Source: JAAUTT01 sp038213375
GTDB lineage: Bacteria > Bacteroidota > Bacteroidia > Bacteroidales > JAAUTT01
Direction: 5' to 3'
DNA length: 64,000 nt
NCBI GenBank assembly: GCA_038213375.1
Contig: JBBQTB010000007.1
Coordinates: 1-64,000, forward strand
In this document: positions 1 through 8,550 of the stretch, in pieces
Numbering within the stretch: the stretch's first letter is position 1
Layout of the letters: every line of letters begins with the position of its first letter
Notes under the pieces: generated by a model
The model's database searches: none
Seen by the model: only the letters and a program-made list of their open reading frames with translations
What the model was told of the DNA's origin: nothing
Position numbers and translations under genes: made by a program

Positions 1-74
1 TCTCGTTCTTTTAGTGATTCTAAAACAACTTTGGTTTTAAAATCCTTACTGTGCTTTCTTCTGTTTTTTGACAT
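1..74 (-). CDS. IS3-family transposase OrfA, N-terminal 24 residues only
   Basis: Reading the minus strand from the ATG at 74-72 gives MSKNRRKHSKDF, then KTKVVLESLKER, and then runs off the window. This pattern (MxKNRRKxxxDFKxKVxxEALKER) is the start of the helix-turn-helix OrfA protein of IS3-family elements, which binds the element ends. OrfB, the DDE integrase made by frameshifting, would lie to the left and cannot be seen, so whether the element is intact is unknown. The identification rests on a short but very typical N-terminus. Confidence 0.75.
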   Translation of the reverse strand, partial: MSKNRRKHSKDFKTKVVLESLKER

Positions 75-138
75 CTAGTTAAAATTTAAAGTTAATATTT
101 CCAATCTTAACTTTCTGTCCTAATTTTGGGGAGTATTA
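1..138 (-). mobile_element. End of an IS3-family insertion sequence, cut by the window edge
   Basis: The start of an OrfA-type transposase lies on the minus strand at 74-1. Upstream of it, on the plus strand at about 116-138, is a terminal-repeat-like sequence. Read inward from 138 it is TAATACTCCCC followed by AAAATTAGGACA, which resembles IS150/IS3-group ends (TG..ACTG.CCCC then AAAAAGTT.GACA). The outer tip is placed at about 138 by this comparison only. The other end and the target duplication are outside the window. Confidence 0.7.
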
Positions 139-151
139 TACAAAACACACA

Positions 152-439
152 ATGAAAAAGAACCCGCATAACCTGGTTAAAAAAAGTAGCCTTACAGATC
201 CTAAAACAAATGAAGATTTCAACAAACAGAAACCTGGTCGTAAGAGTCCTGATTTTAATATATACGATCCGAATACTGAAGTGCCGCTTATTGGAGACGA
301 TGATAAAGAAATTACTGAGGATGTAACCATGGACAAAACGGATGATCAGGGCAAAGTAAAACACAAAGATAAGCAAGCCAGCAAAAAAAGGATGGAGGAA
401 AGAGATTCCGAAACAAAAACGGAAGATTCACATTCATAG
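152..439 (+). CDS. Small highly charged hypothetical protein
   Basis: This 95-residue protein has no recognised domain. It is strongly hydrophilic, rich in Lys, Asp, Glu and Ser, has no cysteine, signal peptide or membrane segment, and looks intrinsically disordered. The ATG lies only about 14 bp from the inferred end of the IS element, so the native promoter has probably been displaced or replaced by the element. The frame stays open upstream into the IS end, but MKKNPHNL is a natural start. A strong hairpin follows the stop codon, which supports a real transcription unit. Function unknown. Confidence 0.6.
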   Translation: MKKNPHNLVKKSSLTDPKTNEDFNKQKPGRKSPDFNIYDPNTEVPLIGDDDKEITEDVTMDKTDDQGKVKHKDKQASKKRMEERDSETKTEDSHS

Positions 440-446
440 CGGAATG

Positions 447-476
447 AAAACAACACAAAAGTTTTGTGTTGTTTTT
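447..476 (+). terminator. Rho-independent terminator after the 95-residue gene
   Basis: Arms AACAACACAAAA and TTTTGTGTTGTT form a perfect inverted repeat around a single G, eight bases after the stop codon. The A-rich left flank and T-rich right flank make it usable in both directions. Confidence 0.75.
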
Positions 477-909
477 AAAATTTAATTTTGTCCAAAACTA
501 ATTGACCTCTATTGTTTACCAAGATTAAAACTTTGGGATTAACTTTGGGATTAATATCCTAAACAATAAACTTTATAATATTACCGAAACAAAGTTATGT
601 TAACATGGATGTATTATGCACAAATGCAATAATTAAGACACAAAGAAATAATGATCAGTTTTTAATATTATTATTGGCTTAAAAATTAATTTCATAAAAA
701 AGTGTTTTTATTTTTTATTTTCAAGAAATTCTCTTTAACTTGTATAAGATTGTTAAAATAATCAATACCGGAAACGTTAGTTAAGTTTAAAATAAACAAT
801 TCACAAAAACCCTAGTTGACTCACATGAAATAAACCTCGTTATGGAAATATTATGTTGTTTTGTTTACAAAATGCTCCAGAAAAGAAGTATAATAAATAT
901 ATTATTCTT

Positions 910-1197
910 GATTTAAGTTTGGTAGCCAACCATAATAGCGAATACCAAGTTGGGATTCTATATTTTTTATCATTGACAATAAAATATATGGATTAGCTTA
1001 TAATTGAGAAGAAAAGTTCAAACAATTGAAATCTCAAATTTCAGACAAATCCCTAAAATCTATTAAACAGAACCTTTTATGCTGGAGGTACTTATGTTAC
1101 AATTGGAGTAAACATTGAAGCTAGTACATCTTGATTTGATGTAAATGATAGTTTCATAGTTAACTACGGTTGTTTATGGGATGCTTATGTATTTTAA
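910..1197 (+). pseudogene. Possible remnant of an unidentified protein gene
   Basis: One frame (codon starts at 1081, 1084 and so on) reads as protein-like sequence broken by stops. RTFYAGGTYVTIGVNIEAS is followed by a TGA at 1132, and the same frame continues FDVNDSFIVNYGCLWDAYVF to a TAA at 1195-1197. Further stops occur upstream at 1054 and 1027. A terminator-like hairpin follows 20 bases later, as expected at the end of a gene. I do not recognise the family, and chance similarity to coding sequence is possible. Confidence 0.3.
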
Positions 1198-1217
1198 GTA
1201 TCGAATAGTTTTATGAT

Positions 1218-1250
1218 ATTTGCAGCCATTAAATGTTAGTGGCTGCAAAT
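1218..1250 (+). terminator. Perfect 11-bp hairpin followed by T-run, just upstream of the TonB receptor gene
   Basis: ATTTGCAGCCA at 1218-1228 and TGGCTGCAAAT at 1240-1250 are exact complements around an 11-base loop, followed by TTTTT. It lies 12 bases before the receptor start codon. It may terminate the decayed unit upstream or act as a 5' leader structure of the receptor mRNA; the sequence alone does not decide. Confidence 0.5.
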
Positions 1251-1262
1251 TTTTAAAGTAAT

Positions 1263-3593
1263 ATGCTAAAAAAAACACTTTCTATAATAGGGCTATTGGC
1301 ATTGTGCATTGGCACTGCTTTATCGCAAAAAGTAACCATTTCGGGCTACATTTCCGACATGTCCAATACCGAGCGGTTGATTAATGCAACCATAATCAGT
1401 ATCAATAATAACAGGTATTGTACTACCAACGACCAGGGTTTTTACAGCCTTACATTAAAAAAAGGTACTGTAGCGCTCTGTGTTTCGTACGTTGGCTTCA
1501 GCCCTATGTTAACTAACTTTGTTGCCAACGGCGATACCGTGGTTAATTTTGCCCTAACCCCCAACTCTTCCATCGAAGAAGTAGTGGTTACTTCGGATAC
1601 CCGTCAGTTGCCCCCGAATATTCAAAAAATATCCATCAGTCAAATTGCAAAACTACCCATACTGGTTGGTGAACCCGATGTAATGAAAACCCTTCAGCTG
1701 ATGCCTGGAGTACAATCTGGCTCCGAGGGGCACACCGGCTTCTATGTAAAAGGCGGTGAAGACGACCAGAACCTGATTTTACTCGATGGCGTACCGGTAT
1801 ACAATCCTAACCATTTGTTCGGTTTCTTCTCCATTTTCAACGAACGTGCCATACAGGATATAACCATTTACCAGGGCAATTTTCCGGCCAAATATGGCGG
1901 GCGGTTATCGTCGGTGGTAGACATACAAACCAAGGAAGGAAACGGGAGAAAGCTGTCTGGCTCAGCATCTGTTGGGGCGTTGGCAACTACGTTGAACCTC
2001 GAAGGCCCATTGCTTAGCAATAAAACCACGTTTTTTGTATCGGGGCGTATATCGTACCTCGAATTTTTTGCCACGCCCATTGTAGAACACTTTACACGTT
2101 ACAATGCAGCCGGTTACAGGTTTTACGATTATAACGCCAAAATTACACATCGCTTCAATAACAAACACAAACTCATTTTTAGCCATTACCGTAGCATTGA
2201 TTATGGATTTACCGACGAAAGCCGGCAGGAATCCGCAATGGCGCAGGTAAGTAATTATCAGTGGCAGGAAACTACCGCATGGGGCAACCGTATTTTTTCG
2301 TTGGCATGGAACTATGCCATTAACCCCCGCTGGTTTTTGAATACCGTGGCCAATTACAGCATGTATGATTATTTATACGACACCCAAAATAATTTTGGTT
2401 CAGGCACACAGACAGACATGTTATATAATCAAGCCTCCTCCGTCATTACCGACAAAGGGATACGGACAAACCTAACGTGGTATGCCTCGCCAAAATCTAC
2501 CTTACGGGGGGGTATTGGTTCCAACCTGCTCACATTTCTGCCGGGTGTTGAAGTAATAAGGAAATCGAATTTAACAATATACGACCAGTTGGGCCATCCG
2601 ATAAATGTTGATATCGATACCACATTGGGAAATACCAGAATTAGCCCCATAGAAGTTACTGCCTATATCGAAAACGAAATAAAGCTTGGGGAAACGTTTA
2701 CATTTACGGCAGGGTTGCGTTATGTTAATTATCATAACCATAGCATGTACCAGGTGCTTGAACCGAGGATAAACCTTGCCTGGCGTTTGGGTACGGCGGG
2801 GTTGAATGCATCATATGCAGAGGCGAGCCAGTTTAACCATCTTTTGGCAACATCGAAAATAAGCCAGTCTACCGATTTGTGGGTACCAACTACCCGTATT
2901 ATTAAACCCGAAAAGTCGCGGCAACTTTCGTTAAGCATCAATTATCCGTTAACAAAGACAGTGGGATTTTCTGCCGAAGCCTATTACAAAACGTTATCTG
3001 GCCTCGTGGAATACCAGGAAGGGTCTTCATATTTTACGTCGGCCGCCTCATGGGAAGATAAAGTTACCTTCGGTAAGGGGAAATCGTATGGGTTAATTTT
3101 TACCCTCGAAAAAAAAACCGGAAAAACAACGGGGTGGATAAGCTACACCTTGTCCAAATCGGTGCGGCAATTTAACGATCTCAACTTAGGCCAGGAATTT
3201 CCGTTTGCCTACAGCCGCCCTCACGATTTTAAACTGGTGTTGATGCATAAATTCACCGATCGGTTAGATGCAAGCAGCACCTGGGTTTACCATACGGGAA
3301 ACAACCTTACACTTGGCGATGTAAAATATTTTGGTGTTTTTTTATATTTGCAGCGCAACAGCTATCGGTTGCCCGATTATCATCGGTTAGATGTTAATGT
3401 AAATTACCATTTCCGTGCAAAACACTTAGAGCATAGCATAAGCCTTGGGACTTACAATGCCTATAACCGTAAAAATATTTATAGTTTGGAATATTATCAT
3501 GCCTATAACTACGCCATCGGTGACCGTTATTTTGTGCGCGAACGGCCACTATTTCCCATTATTCCCTCGTTAACCTACCGTATAAAATTTTAA
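1263..3593 (+). CDS. TonB-dependent outer-membrane receptor with N-terminal carboxypeptidase-regulatory-like domain
   Basis: This 776-residue protein starts with a signal peptide (about residues 1-22). A carboxypeptidase-regulatory-like beta-sandwich follows (about 23-105, with the GFYSL and VSYVGF signatures). Next is the TonB plug (about 110-230, with VMKTLQLMPGVQSG, YVKGG, LLDGVPVYNPNH and AKYGGRLSSVVDI). The rest is an aromatic-rich beta-barrel ending in an Arg-Ile-Lys-Phe tail. Such receptors import large substrates through the outer membrane using TonB energy. The next gene, three bases downstream, is a DUF4249 lipoprotein, a common pairing in Bacteroidota distinct from classic SusC/SusD. 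The substrate cannot be read from the sequence. No TonB-box assignment was attempted. Confidence 0.9.
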   Translation: MLKKTLSIIGLLALCIGTALSQKVTISGYISDMSNTERLINATIISINNNRYCTTNDQGFYSLTLKKGTVALCVSYVGFSPMLTNFVANGDTVVNFALTPNSSIEEVVVTSDTRQLPPNIQKISISQIAKLPILVGEPDVMKTLQLMPGVQSGSEGHTGFYVKGGEDDQNLILLDGVPVYNPNHLFGFFSIFNERAIQDITIYQGNFPAKYGGRLSSVVDIQTKEGNGRKLSGSASVGALATTLNLEGPLLSNKTTFFVSGRISYLEFFATPIVEHFTRYNAAGYRFYDYNAKITHRFNNKHKLIFSHYRSIDYGFTDESRQESAMAQVSNYQWQETTAWGNRIFSLAWNYAINPRWFLNTVANYSMYDYLYDTQNNFGSGTQTDMLYNQASSVITDKGIRTNLTWYASPKSTLRGGIGSNLLTFLPGVEVIRKSNLTIYDQLGHPINVDIDTTLGNTRISPIEVTAYIENEIKLGETFTFTAGLRYVNYHNHSMYQVLEPRINLAWRLGTAGLNASYAEASQFNHLLATSKISQSTDLWVPTTRIIKPEKSRQLSLSINYPLTKTVGFSAEAYYKTLSGLVEYQEGSSYFTSAASWEDKVTFGKGKSYGLIFTLEKKTGKTTGWISYTLSKSVRQFNDLNLGQEFPFAYSRPHDFKLVLMHKFTDRLDASSTWVYHTGNNLTLGDVKYFGVFLYLQRNSYRLPDYHRLDVNVNYHFRAKHLEHSISLGTYNAYNRKNIYSLEYYHAYNYAIGDRYFVRERPLFPIIPSLTYRIKF

Positions 3594-3596
3594 ACT

Positions 3597-4550
3597 ATGC
3601 AACGAAATTTTTATATAACCTTTTTTGTTTACATTGCCATTGCAGGTTGTGAGCCTAAGGAAGCCACAGGCCCCTTTTTCCCTAAAATTGCTGTTTTTTG
3701 CGTTCTGGAAGCTAATAAAGTACCTACAGCCAGAATAGAATATACACAAAGCATTTCCGATACATCTGCATACTGGTTAGTAACTTCGTGGAACGAAGGT
3801 ACAGTAAACCCTAAAATAATTTGCAATGTAGCAAACGTAGCGCTTTTTGAAAATGATGTATTGGTCGATTCCCTGCGTTTTAATGCAACAACCCGAATAT
3901 ACGAAGGCAGTAAGCATAAGATAAGGCCTGGGGGCCATTACAAAATAGAAATTACCCTAAATGGTTTGCCCTTGGTTTATGCCACTACTACGGTGCCGCA
4001 CCCGGTAAAGATACTAAGGCTGGATACGGTAACAGCACAATATAATGGACATATGGTGTTCTGGAATAAAGAATTTCCCTTTATGCTTATTCAAATGGTT
4101 TTTGCCGATGATCCTAACGAAAATAATTTTTACGAATTAACCGGTGGGAGTTGGATTACACACGATTCTGCAATAAGTTGGCATGACACTAGATACTATT
4201 CTATTATTGAATTTAAAACAAATGGATTATTTGAAAACCTTCCAACCTTATACAACGGGTTTAACCCATATTTCTCTGACAAGTTGTTTAACGGAGAAAC
4301 AATAGCTTTAAAATTGGAAGATTGGCAATATGGCCAAGGCTTTTTTATTTTCCCTTACGATAGCCTTCTGTGTTTCAACTTAGCCAATGTTTCTGTTGAA
4401 AATGCGAAGTACTCCCAGTCGCTGGACAGGTGGTGGCATAACCAAAACAATGCATTTGCTGAGCCTGTGCCTATGTACAGCAATATTGTAAACGGGGTGG
4501 GCATATTTGCCTCAAAGGCGGTATCGTCCGATACGATCCGTTTAAAATAA
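3597..4550 (+). CDS. DUF4249-family outer-membrane lipoprotein
   Basis: This 317-residue protein has a lipoprotein signal, with lipobox IAGC giving lipidated Cys18. The body fits DUF4249: an N-terminal beta-sandwich with the VALFENDVLVDSL and IRPGGHYKIEI pattern, then the TTTVPHPV motif that ends the first domain. DUF4249 proteins are encoded beside TonB receptors and are thought to act as surface-exposed partners, but their function is unknown. Only three bases separate it from the receptor gene, so the two are surely co-transcribed. The C-terminus is somewhat shorter and more divergent than is usual for the family. Confidence 0.8.
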   Translation: MQRNFYITFFVYIAIAGCEPKEATGPFFPKIAVFCVLEANKVPTARIEYTQSISDTSAYWLVTSWNEGTVNPKIICNVANVALFENDVLVDSLRFNATTRIYEGSKHKIRPGGHYKIEITLNGLPLVYATTTVPHPVKILRLDTVTAQYNGHMVFWNKEFPFMLIQMVFADDPNENNFYELTGGSWITHDSAISWHDTRYYSIIEFKTNGLFENLPTLYNGFNPYFSDKLFNGETIALKLEDWQYGQGFFIFPYDSLLCFNLANVSVENAKYSQSLDRWWHNQNNAFAEPVPMYSNIVNGVGIFASKAVSSDTIRLK

Positions 4551-4683
4551 ATTTCATATAAACACGTTTGTTAACCTAAAAAAATAAAAAATGAACCGGG
4601 CATATTTTTCTAAAAACGCAAACTTGCATTTACAAAATCAACATGGGAGCCGCATCCGACTTTTAAAATCAAATTTTGTACGG

Positions 4684-5150
4684 ATGAAAACTATAATTTT
4701 TGTCACCCTTTGTGTTCTATTCGTTTCGTGTAAAAAGAAAGGCGCTAATGCCTTCCTCAAGTAATTATCGGAAAATGAGGGCTTTGTGTGATAAGCATTC
4801 AATCAACCAAAAAGAGTGTACCACAACATGGTTCAGAAAAGAAGGATACGGTGGTTCGTTTAACGTTTTTAGACAATGGTATTCTTAATTATCTCGAAGT
4901 GGGGTTGCAGTTTGAAAATGGGAATTTTGTTTCGGCTGATACATTATACCTATCTCATGCTTCTTATAATGTGAATGACAATAAACTAACAATTGAAAAT
5001 TTAGTTCCCAAATTCAAACCCTTCTTTACCGTGAAGGATTATACATTTCGGGTACATAAAAATGACCGAGACACCGTATTGACGATCAATTATGAGGTAA
5101 CAGAAAGCAATATCTATAAAAAATACGAATTGGATTTTAGTAAACTTTGA
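4684..5150 (+). pseudogene. Small lipoprotein gene broken by frameshifts
   Basis: An ATG at 4684 opens a typical lipoprotein signal (MKTIIFVTLCVLFVSCKKK, lipid Cys16) that stops after 26 codons at 4762-4764. The following 120-codon frame (GTG at 4788 to 5150) lacks a start and a signal. It has a compact body rich in beta-strand-forming residues (KDTVVRLTFLDNGILNYLEV near its start). The middle frame is open across the gap, so at least two shifts are needed to join them. The simplest reading is one ~150-residue lipoprotein gene inactivated by indels. Alternatively the downstream part is expressed alone from GTG. The family is not recognised. Confidence 0.55.
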
Positions 5151-5163
5151 ATTTCTTTGAATT

Positions 5164-5248
5164 ACTTAGTGGTTGACTTTGTGCGACTTCGTTGTAAAAA
5201 ATATTTAAACACGAAGCTCACAAAGGATGACACAAAGGCACACTAAGT
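5164..5248. repeat. Dispersed imperfect palindrome, copy 1 (AACACGAAG...CACAAAG type)
   Basis: The left arm begins CTTAGTGG and contains GACTTTGTG and CGACTTCGTTGT. The right arm is AAACACGAAGCTCACAAAG followed by GACACAAAGGCACACTAAG. The arms pair imperfectly. The same AACACGAAGGCACAAAG motif recurs as a palindrome at 14845-14926, so this is a mobile or dispersed intergenic repeat rather than a gene-specific terminator. Confidence 0.6.
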
Positions 5249-5354
5249 TTAGAAATTATTAAATTTAAAGAAGAATTTTAAAATCTATTAGCGGTGAGGG
5301 GCGGAGGTTGCATTTTAGCGACATAATTGCTGATTTCATTAAAAAAAATTTACT

Positions 5355-5362
5355 TATTTTTG
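5355..5362 (+). promoter_or_regulatory. Candidate -7 promoter element for the CocE-type hydrolase gene
   Basis: TATTTTTG matches the Bacteroidota -7 consensus TAnnTTTG and lies 42 bases before the start codon. An A-rich tract lies upstream, but no TTG was found at the usual -33 distance, so support is partial. Confidence 0.35.
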
Positions 5363-5404
5363 AATTCGGTTCGTTTGTAATTCATCACCCTAAAAAAATA
5401 TCTC

Positions 5405-7270
5405 GTGAAATATTCTTTTCTGTTCCTGTTATTGGTTAGTACCAACCTTTTAGCCTCTCGTGTTAATGAAGATTCCCTATACCTTGTTCAACACTATACC
5501 AAAGCTGAATTTCAGGTTCCCATGAGGGACGGTGTCAAGCTTTTTACGATAGTGTATTCACCCTCCGATCAATCTCAAAAATACCCTATCCTTTTTAATC
5601 GCACTCCTTATAATATTTCTCCTTACGGAAAGGATATGAATTTCATTTTTCGAAGAGGTCTTTCACCAATCTTTTTAAGAGAAGGATTTATTTTTGTTTA
5701 TCAGGATGTCCGTGGTAGGTTTATGTCAGAGGGGGTTTTTCAACACATGACTCCTTTCATCGACAATAAAAAAACTAAAAACGATGTAGATGAAGGTTCC
5801 GATGCATTTGATACCATGGATTGGCTGATAAAAAATTTAAAAAATCATAACGATAGAATTGGTATGTGGGGAATTTCGTATCCGGGATATTATGCCTCAT
5901 GTGCTGCTATAAATTCACACCCTGCATTGAAATGTGTATCGCCTCAGGCGCCTATCGCCGATTGGTTTTTCGACGACGTTCATCATCATGGAGCTTTCTT
6001 TCTGGGTCCGAATTTTGATTTTTTTGCGGCAATGGATCTTCCCAGACATGGGTTTAGCAAAGACTGGATTATTCCTTATCAATGGAAAACCCCCGATGCC
6101 TACAATTTCTTCAAAGATTTGGGCCCCCTGCAAAATGCTAAAACGAAATATTTTGGTGATAGCATTGGGTTTTGGAACGATATTGTGGCTCATCCCGATT
6201 ACGATACATTCTGGCAAAAAAGAAACATACTTCCTCATCTTAAAAATATCAAACCTGCTGTTTTAGTGGTGGGTGGATGGTACGATGCAGAAGACTTGTA
6301 CGGAACATTCAAGACGTATACAAATATTGAGAAGAATAATCCTGGAATAAAAAACTCGTTGGTAATTGGTCCATGGATTCATGGAGGATGGGCTCGAACA
6401 GACGGTTCATTTCTTGGAAATGTATCTTTCGCCAGCAAAACGTCACTCTTTTATCGTGATAGTATTGAACTGCCTTTCTTTATTTATTACCTCAAAGACA
6501 AAGGAACATTAAACTTGCCCGAAGCCATGATGTTTATGACAGGAAATAACAAATGGCAACGGTTTGAAACATGGCCTCCAAAAGATTTAGTGCCTAGTAA
6601 ATTATATCTTAATGCAAACGGGAATCTCTCTTTTAACCCGGCATCATCCGCGGCATCTTCTTTTGATGAATTCATAAGCGATCCAAAGAAGCCTGTTCCA
6701 TATTCTGAGGATGTTTATTTTGGCATGACCAAGGAATACATGACCGACGATCAGCGGTTTGCCGCCACTCGAGCCGACGTGCTTGTTTATAAAACGGAAG
6801 TATTAATAGATGACATCATTTTAGCCGGACCGTTAATGGCTCACCTGAAGGTGTCTACTAGCGGAAGTGATGCTGATTGGGTTGTAAAGTTAATAGATGT
6901 CTATCCCGGAGAAGCACCCGACAACCCAACGACCGGTCACGGTATGAGAATGGGCGGATACCAACAGATGGTGAGAAGTGAAGTAATCAGAGGTAGATAC
7001 AGAGAAAGTTATGATAAGCCCATGGCATTGGAGCCGGACAAAATTGTGGAGATAAATCTTGAACTACAGGATGTTCTTCATTGTTTTAAAAAGGGGCACA
7101 GGTTGATGGTTCAGATTCAAAGTACATGGTTTCCTTTGGTTGATATTAACCCTCAGAAATATGTCGAAAACATTTACAAAGCCAAACCGGAAGATTTTAT
7201 CAGAGCCACACACAGGCTGTATCATGAAATGGGCAATGAATCGTTTTTTGAAGTTGGGATTCTAAAATAG
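5405..7270 (+). CDS. Secreted CocE/NonD-family serine hydrolase (alpha-amino-acid ester hydrolase / acylase type)
   Basis: This 621-residue protein begins at a GTG codon with a signal peptide (about residues 1-18), so it is exported. The N-terminal part is an alpha/beta-hydrolase of the X-Pro dipeptidyl-peptidase S15/CocE class. The nucleophile is Ser158 in GISYPGY, the likely acid is Asp294 in GGWYDAED, and the catalytic His is His326 in GPWIHGGW. An inserted helical cap lies between. The C-terminal ~230 residues are the jelly-roll domain typical of this family. Members hydrolyse peptide-like esters and amides or proline-containing peptides; the substrate is not predictable. All triad residues are present, so it should be active. 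It stands alone, with no operon partner. Confidence 0.85.
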   Translation: MKYSFLFLLLVSTNLLASRVNEDSLYLVQHYTKAEFQVPMRDGVKLFTIVYSPSDQSQKYPILFNRTPYNISPYGKDMNFIFRRGLSPIFLREGFIFVYQDVRGRFMSEGVFQHMTPFIDNKKTKNDVDEGSDAFDTMDWLIKNLKNHNDRIGMWGISYPGYYASCAAINSHPALKCVSPQAPIADWFFDDVHHHGAFFLGPNFDFFAAMDLPRHGFSKDWIIPYQWKTPDAYNFFKDLGPLQNAKTKYFGDSIGFWNDIVAHPDYDTFWQKRNILPHLKNIKPAVLVVGGWYDAEDLYGTFKTYTNIEKNNPGIKNSLVIGPWIHGGWARTDGSFLGNVSFASKTSLFYRDSIELPFFIYYLKDKGTLNLPEAMMFMTGNNKWQRFETWPPKDLVPSKLYLNANGNLSFNPASSAASSFDEFISDPKKPVPYSEDVYFGMTKEYMTDDQRFAATRADVLVYKTEVLIDDIILAGPLMAHLKVSTSGSDADWVVKLIDVYPGEAPDNPTTGHGMRMGGYQQMVRSEVIRGRYRESYDKPMALEPDKIVEINLELQDVLHCFKKGHRLMVQIQSTWFPLVDINPQKYVENIYKAKPEDFIRATHRLYHEMGNESFFEVGILK

Positions 7271-7640
7271 GGTTTTCCTAGGTAATGCAACACTTCCACA
7301 AAACTTACTAATTGGATAATAATAAGAAGGGTTAGTATTGCATTAATGACTTCAAATAATAGGGGCTAATAATATTGCACCAATTAAAAAAATTAGGGGG
7401 TTGGTGAAAATTGGAATATTTCATTGTTATAAATATAACACTGTTGTGTGTAAACTTAAGAAACCACCTCGACAACTTTATTCTTTGATTTATGAGTTAA
7501 ATTTGGAGTTTTTAAATGAAAGATTAGCAAACAAATCTGTTATTAAAACAATTCTTTCAGATAATTGTAATATATAGCAATGAATGGATTATTAACATTG
7601 ACTGCATTTGTATTGGACGACTTCACAAAAATTTTAAAAA
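7271..7640. other. Intergenic region with weak inverted repeat and a short unassigned frame
   Basis: These 370 bases hold no recognised gene. TAATGCAACACT (7283-7294) and AGTATTGCATTA (7334-7345) can pair with one mismatch around a 39-base loop. From 7350 a frame stays open to a TAG at 7575-7577. It has no ATG, with TTG at 7401 and GTG at 7404 as the only plausible starts, and would give a 57-58-residue basic product (KKPPRQLYSLIYELNLEFL inside). It could be a gene fragment; I do not recognise it. Confidence 0.4.
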
Positions 7641-8096
7641 ATGGCAGAAGAATTGACCATAAAGAACACAATTGAGATAAATGCAACAACTTCAAAAGTT
7701 TGGGATGCATTGACAAATCCTGAAAAAACCAAAATTTATATGTTTGGTTGTGAAACAGTTTCGGACTGGACAGTTGGAAGTGAATTACTTTGGAAAGGTA
7801 ACTATGAAGGCAAAGAAATGATTTTTGTTAAAGGACATATCGTAACTATTGAGCCGGCAAAAAAACTTGTCTATACCACTTTTGACCCAAATTCAATAAT
7901 TGAAGACAAACCCGAAAATTATTTAAGCGTAACATACGAATTAACAAATAAAAACGGAATAACAATTTTAAACGTTACACAAGGCGATTATTCTAAAGTT
8001 GCTGATGGCGAAAGAAGATATAACGAAAGTTTAAATAATGGAGAAGGTTGGAACCCTATTTTAATTGAAATAAAAAAAATAGTAGAAGCAAATTGA
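7641..8096 (+). CDS. SRPBCC-domain protein (AHSA1-like START/Bet v1 fold)
   Basis: This cytoplasmic protein of 151 residues covers a single SRPBCC domain of the AHSA1 (activator of Hsp90 homologue) type. The start NTIEINATTSKVWDALTNPEK is the usual first strand and helix, and the end GWNPILIEIKKIVEAN is the long C-terminal helix preceded by the Gly-Trp pair. These proteins bind hydrophobic ligands in a deep cavity; bacterial members often act in stress or toxin responses, but no ligand can be assigned. A DUF1304 membrane protein gene follows after 53 bases, probably in the same transcript. Confidence 0.85.
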   Translation: MAEELTIKNTIEINATTSKVWDALTNPEKTKIYMFGCETVSDWTVGSELLWKGNYEGKEMIFVKGHIVTIEPAKKLVYTTFDPNSIIEDKPENYLSVTYELTNKNGITILNVTQGDYSKVADGERRYNESLNNGEGWNPILIEIKKIVEAN

Positions 8097-8149
8097 CAAC
8101 TTTATTTCGTTAAAATAAATGCGATTTGAGAAAATATTAGCGAAAAATC

Positions 8150-8515
8150 ATGAGTATAATCTTACAAATTTTAATTGCCCTTATAGCTTTAGAGCATTTG
8201 TACATCTTATGGATGGAAATGTTTGCTTGGGAAACCGCCGGAAAAAGAACATTCAAAAAAGCAATGCCGGATGATTTGTTTAAACCTACCAAAGGGTTAG
8301 CAGCTAATCAAGGTTTATATAATGGATTTTTAGCCGCCGGATTAATCTGGACATTCTGGATTACAGACAATCTGTGGAAAACAAATATTTCTATTTTCTT
8401 TTTAGGTTGTATTTCTGTAGCAGGAATTTACGGTGCAATATCTGCTGACAAAAAAATATTTTTCGTGCAGGCTTTACCTGCAATTATAGCTCTACTAATT
8501 GTTGTATTCGCCTAA
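8150..8515 (+). CDS. DUF1304-family integral membrane protein
   Basis: This 121-residue protein has about four membrane segments. It shows the DUF1304 signatures ALEHLYILWMEMFAW near the N-terminus, NQGLYNGFLAAGLIW in the middle, VAGIYGAISADK, and a final VQALPAIIALL helix. The family is widespread, small and functionally uncharacterised; the conserved Glu-His and Asn-Gln pairs may line a pocket within the membrane. Its position behind the SRPBCC gene suggests shared expression but gives no clear function. Confidence 0.85.
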   Translation: MSIILQILIALIALEHLYILWMEMFAWETAGKRTFKKAMPDDLFKPTKGLAANQGLYNGFLAAGLIWTFWITDNLWKTNISIFFLGCISVAGIYGAISADKKIFFVQALPAIIALLIVVFA

Positions 8516-8550
8516 TATACTTTGTTTAAATTGCTCTAAATATGGCCGCG

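Larger units (their letters stand above)
440..1262. other. Gene-poor AT-rich stretch with decayed coding remnant
   Basis: No intact gene is visible in these 823 bases. They contain the terminator at 447-476, a short direct duplication of AACTTTGGGATT near 530-556, a probable decayed reading frame at about 910-1197 and a perfect hairpin at 1218-1250. Together with the IS element at the left edge this looks like a degraded insertion region. No tRNA or other RNA gene was recognised. Confidence 0.5.
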
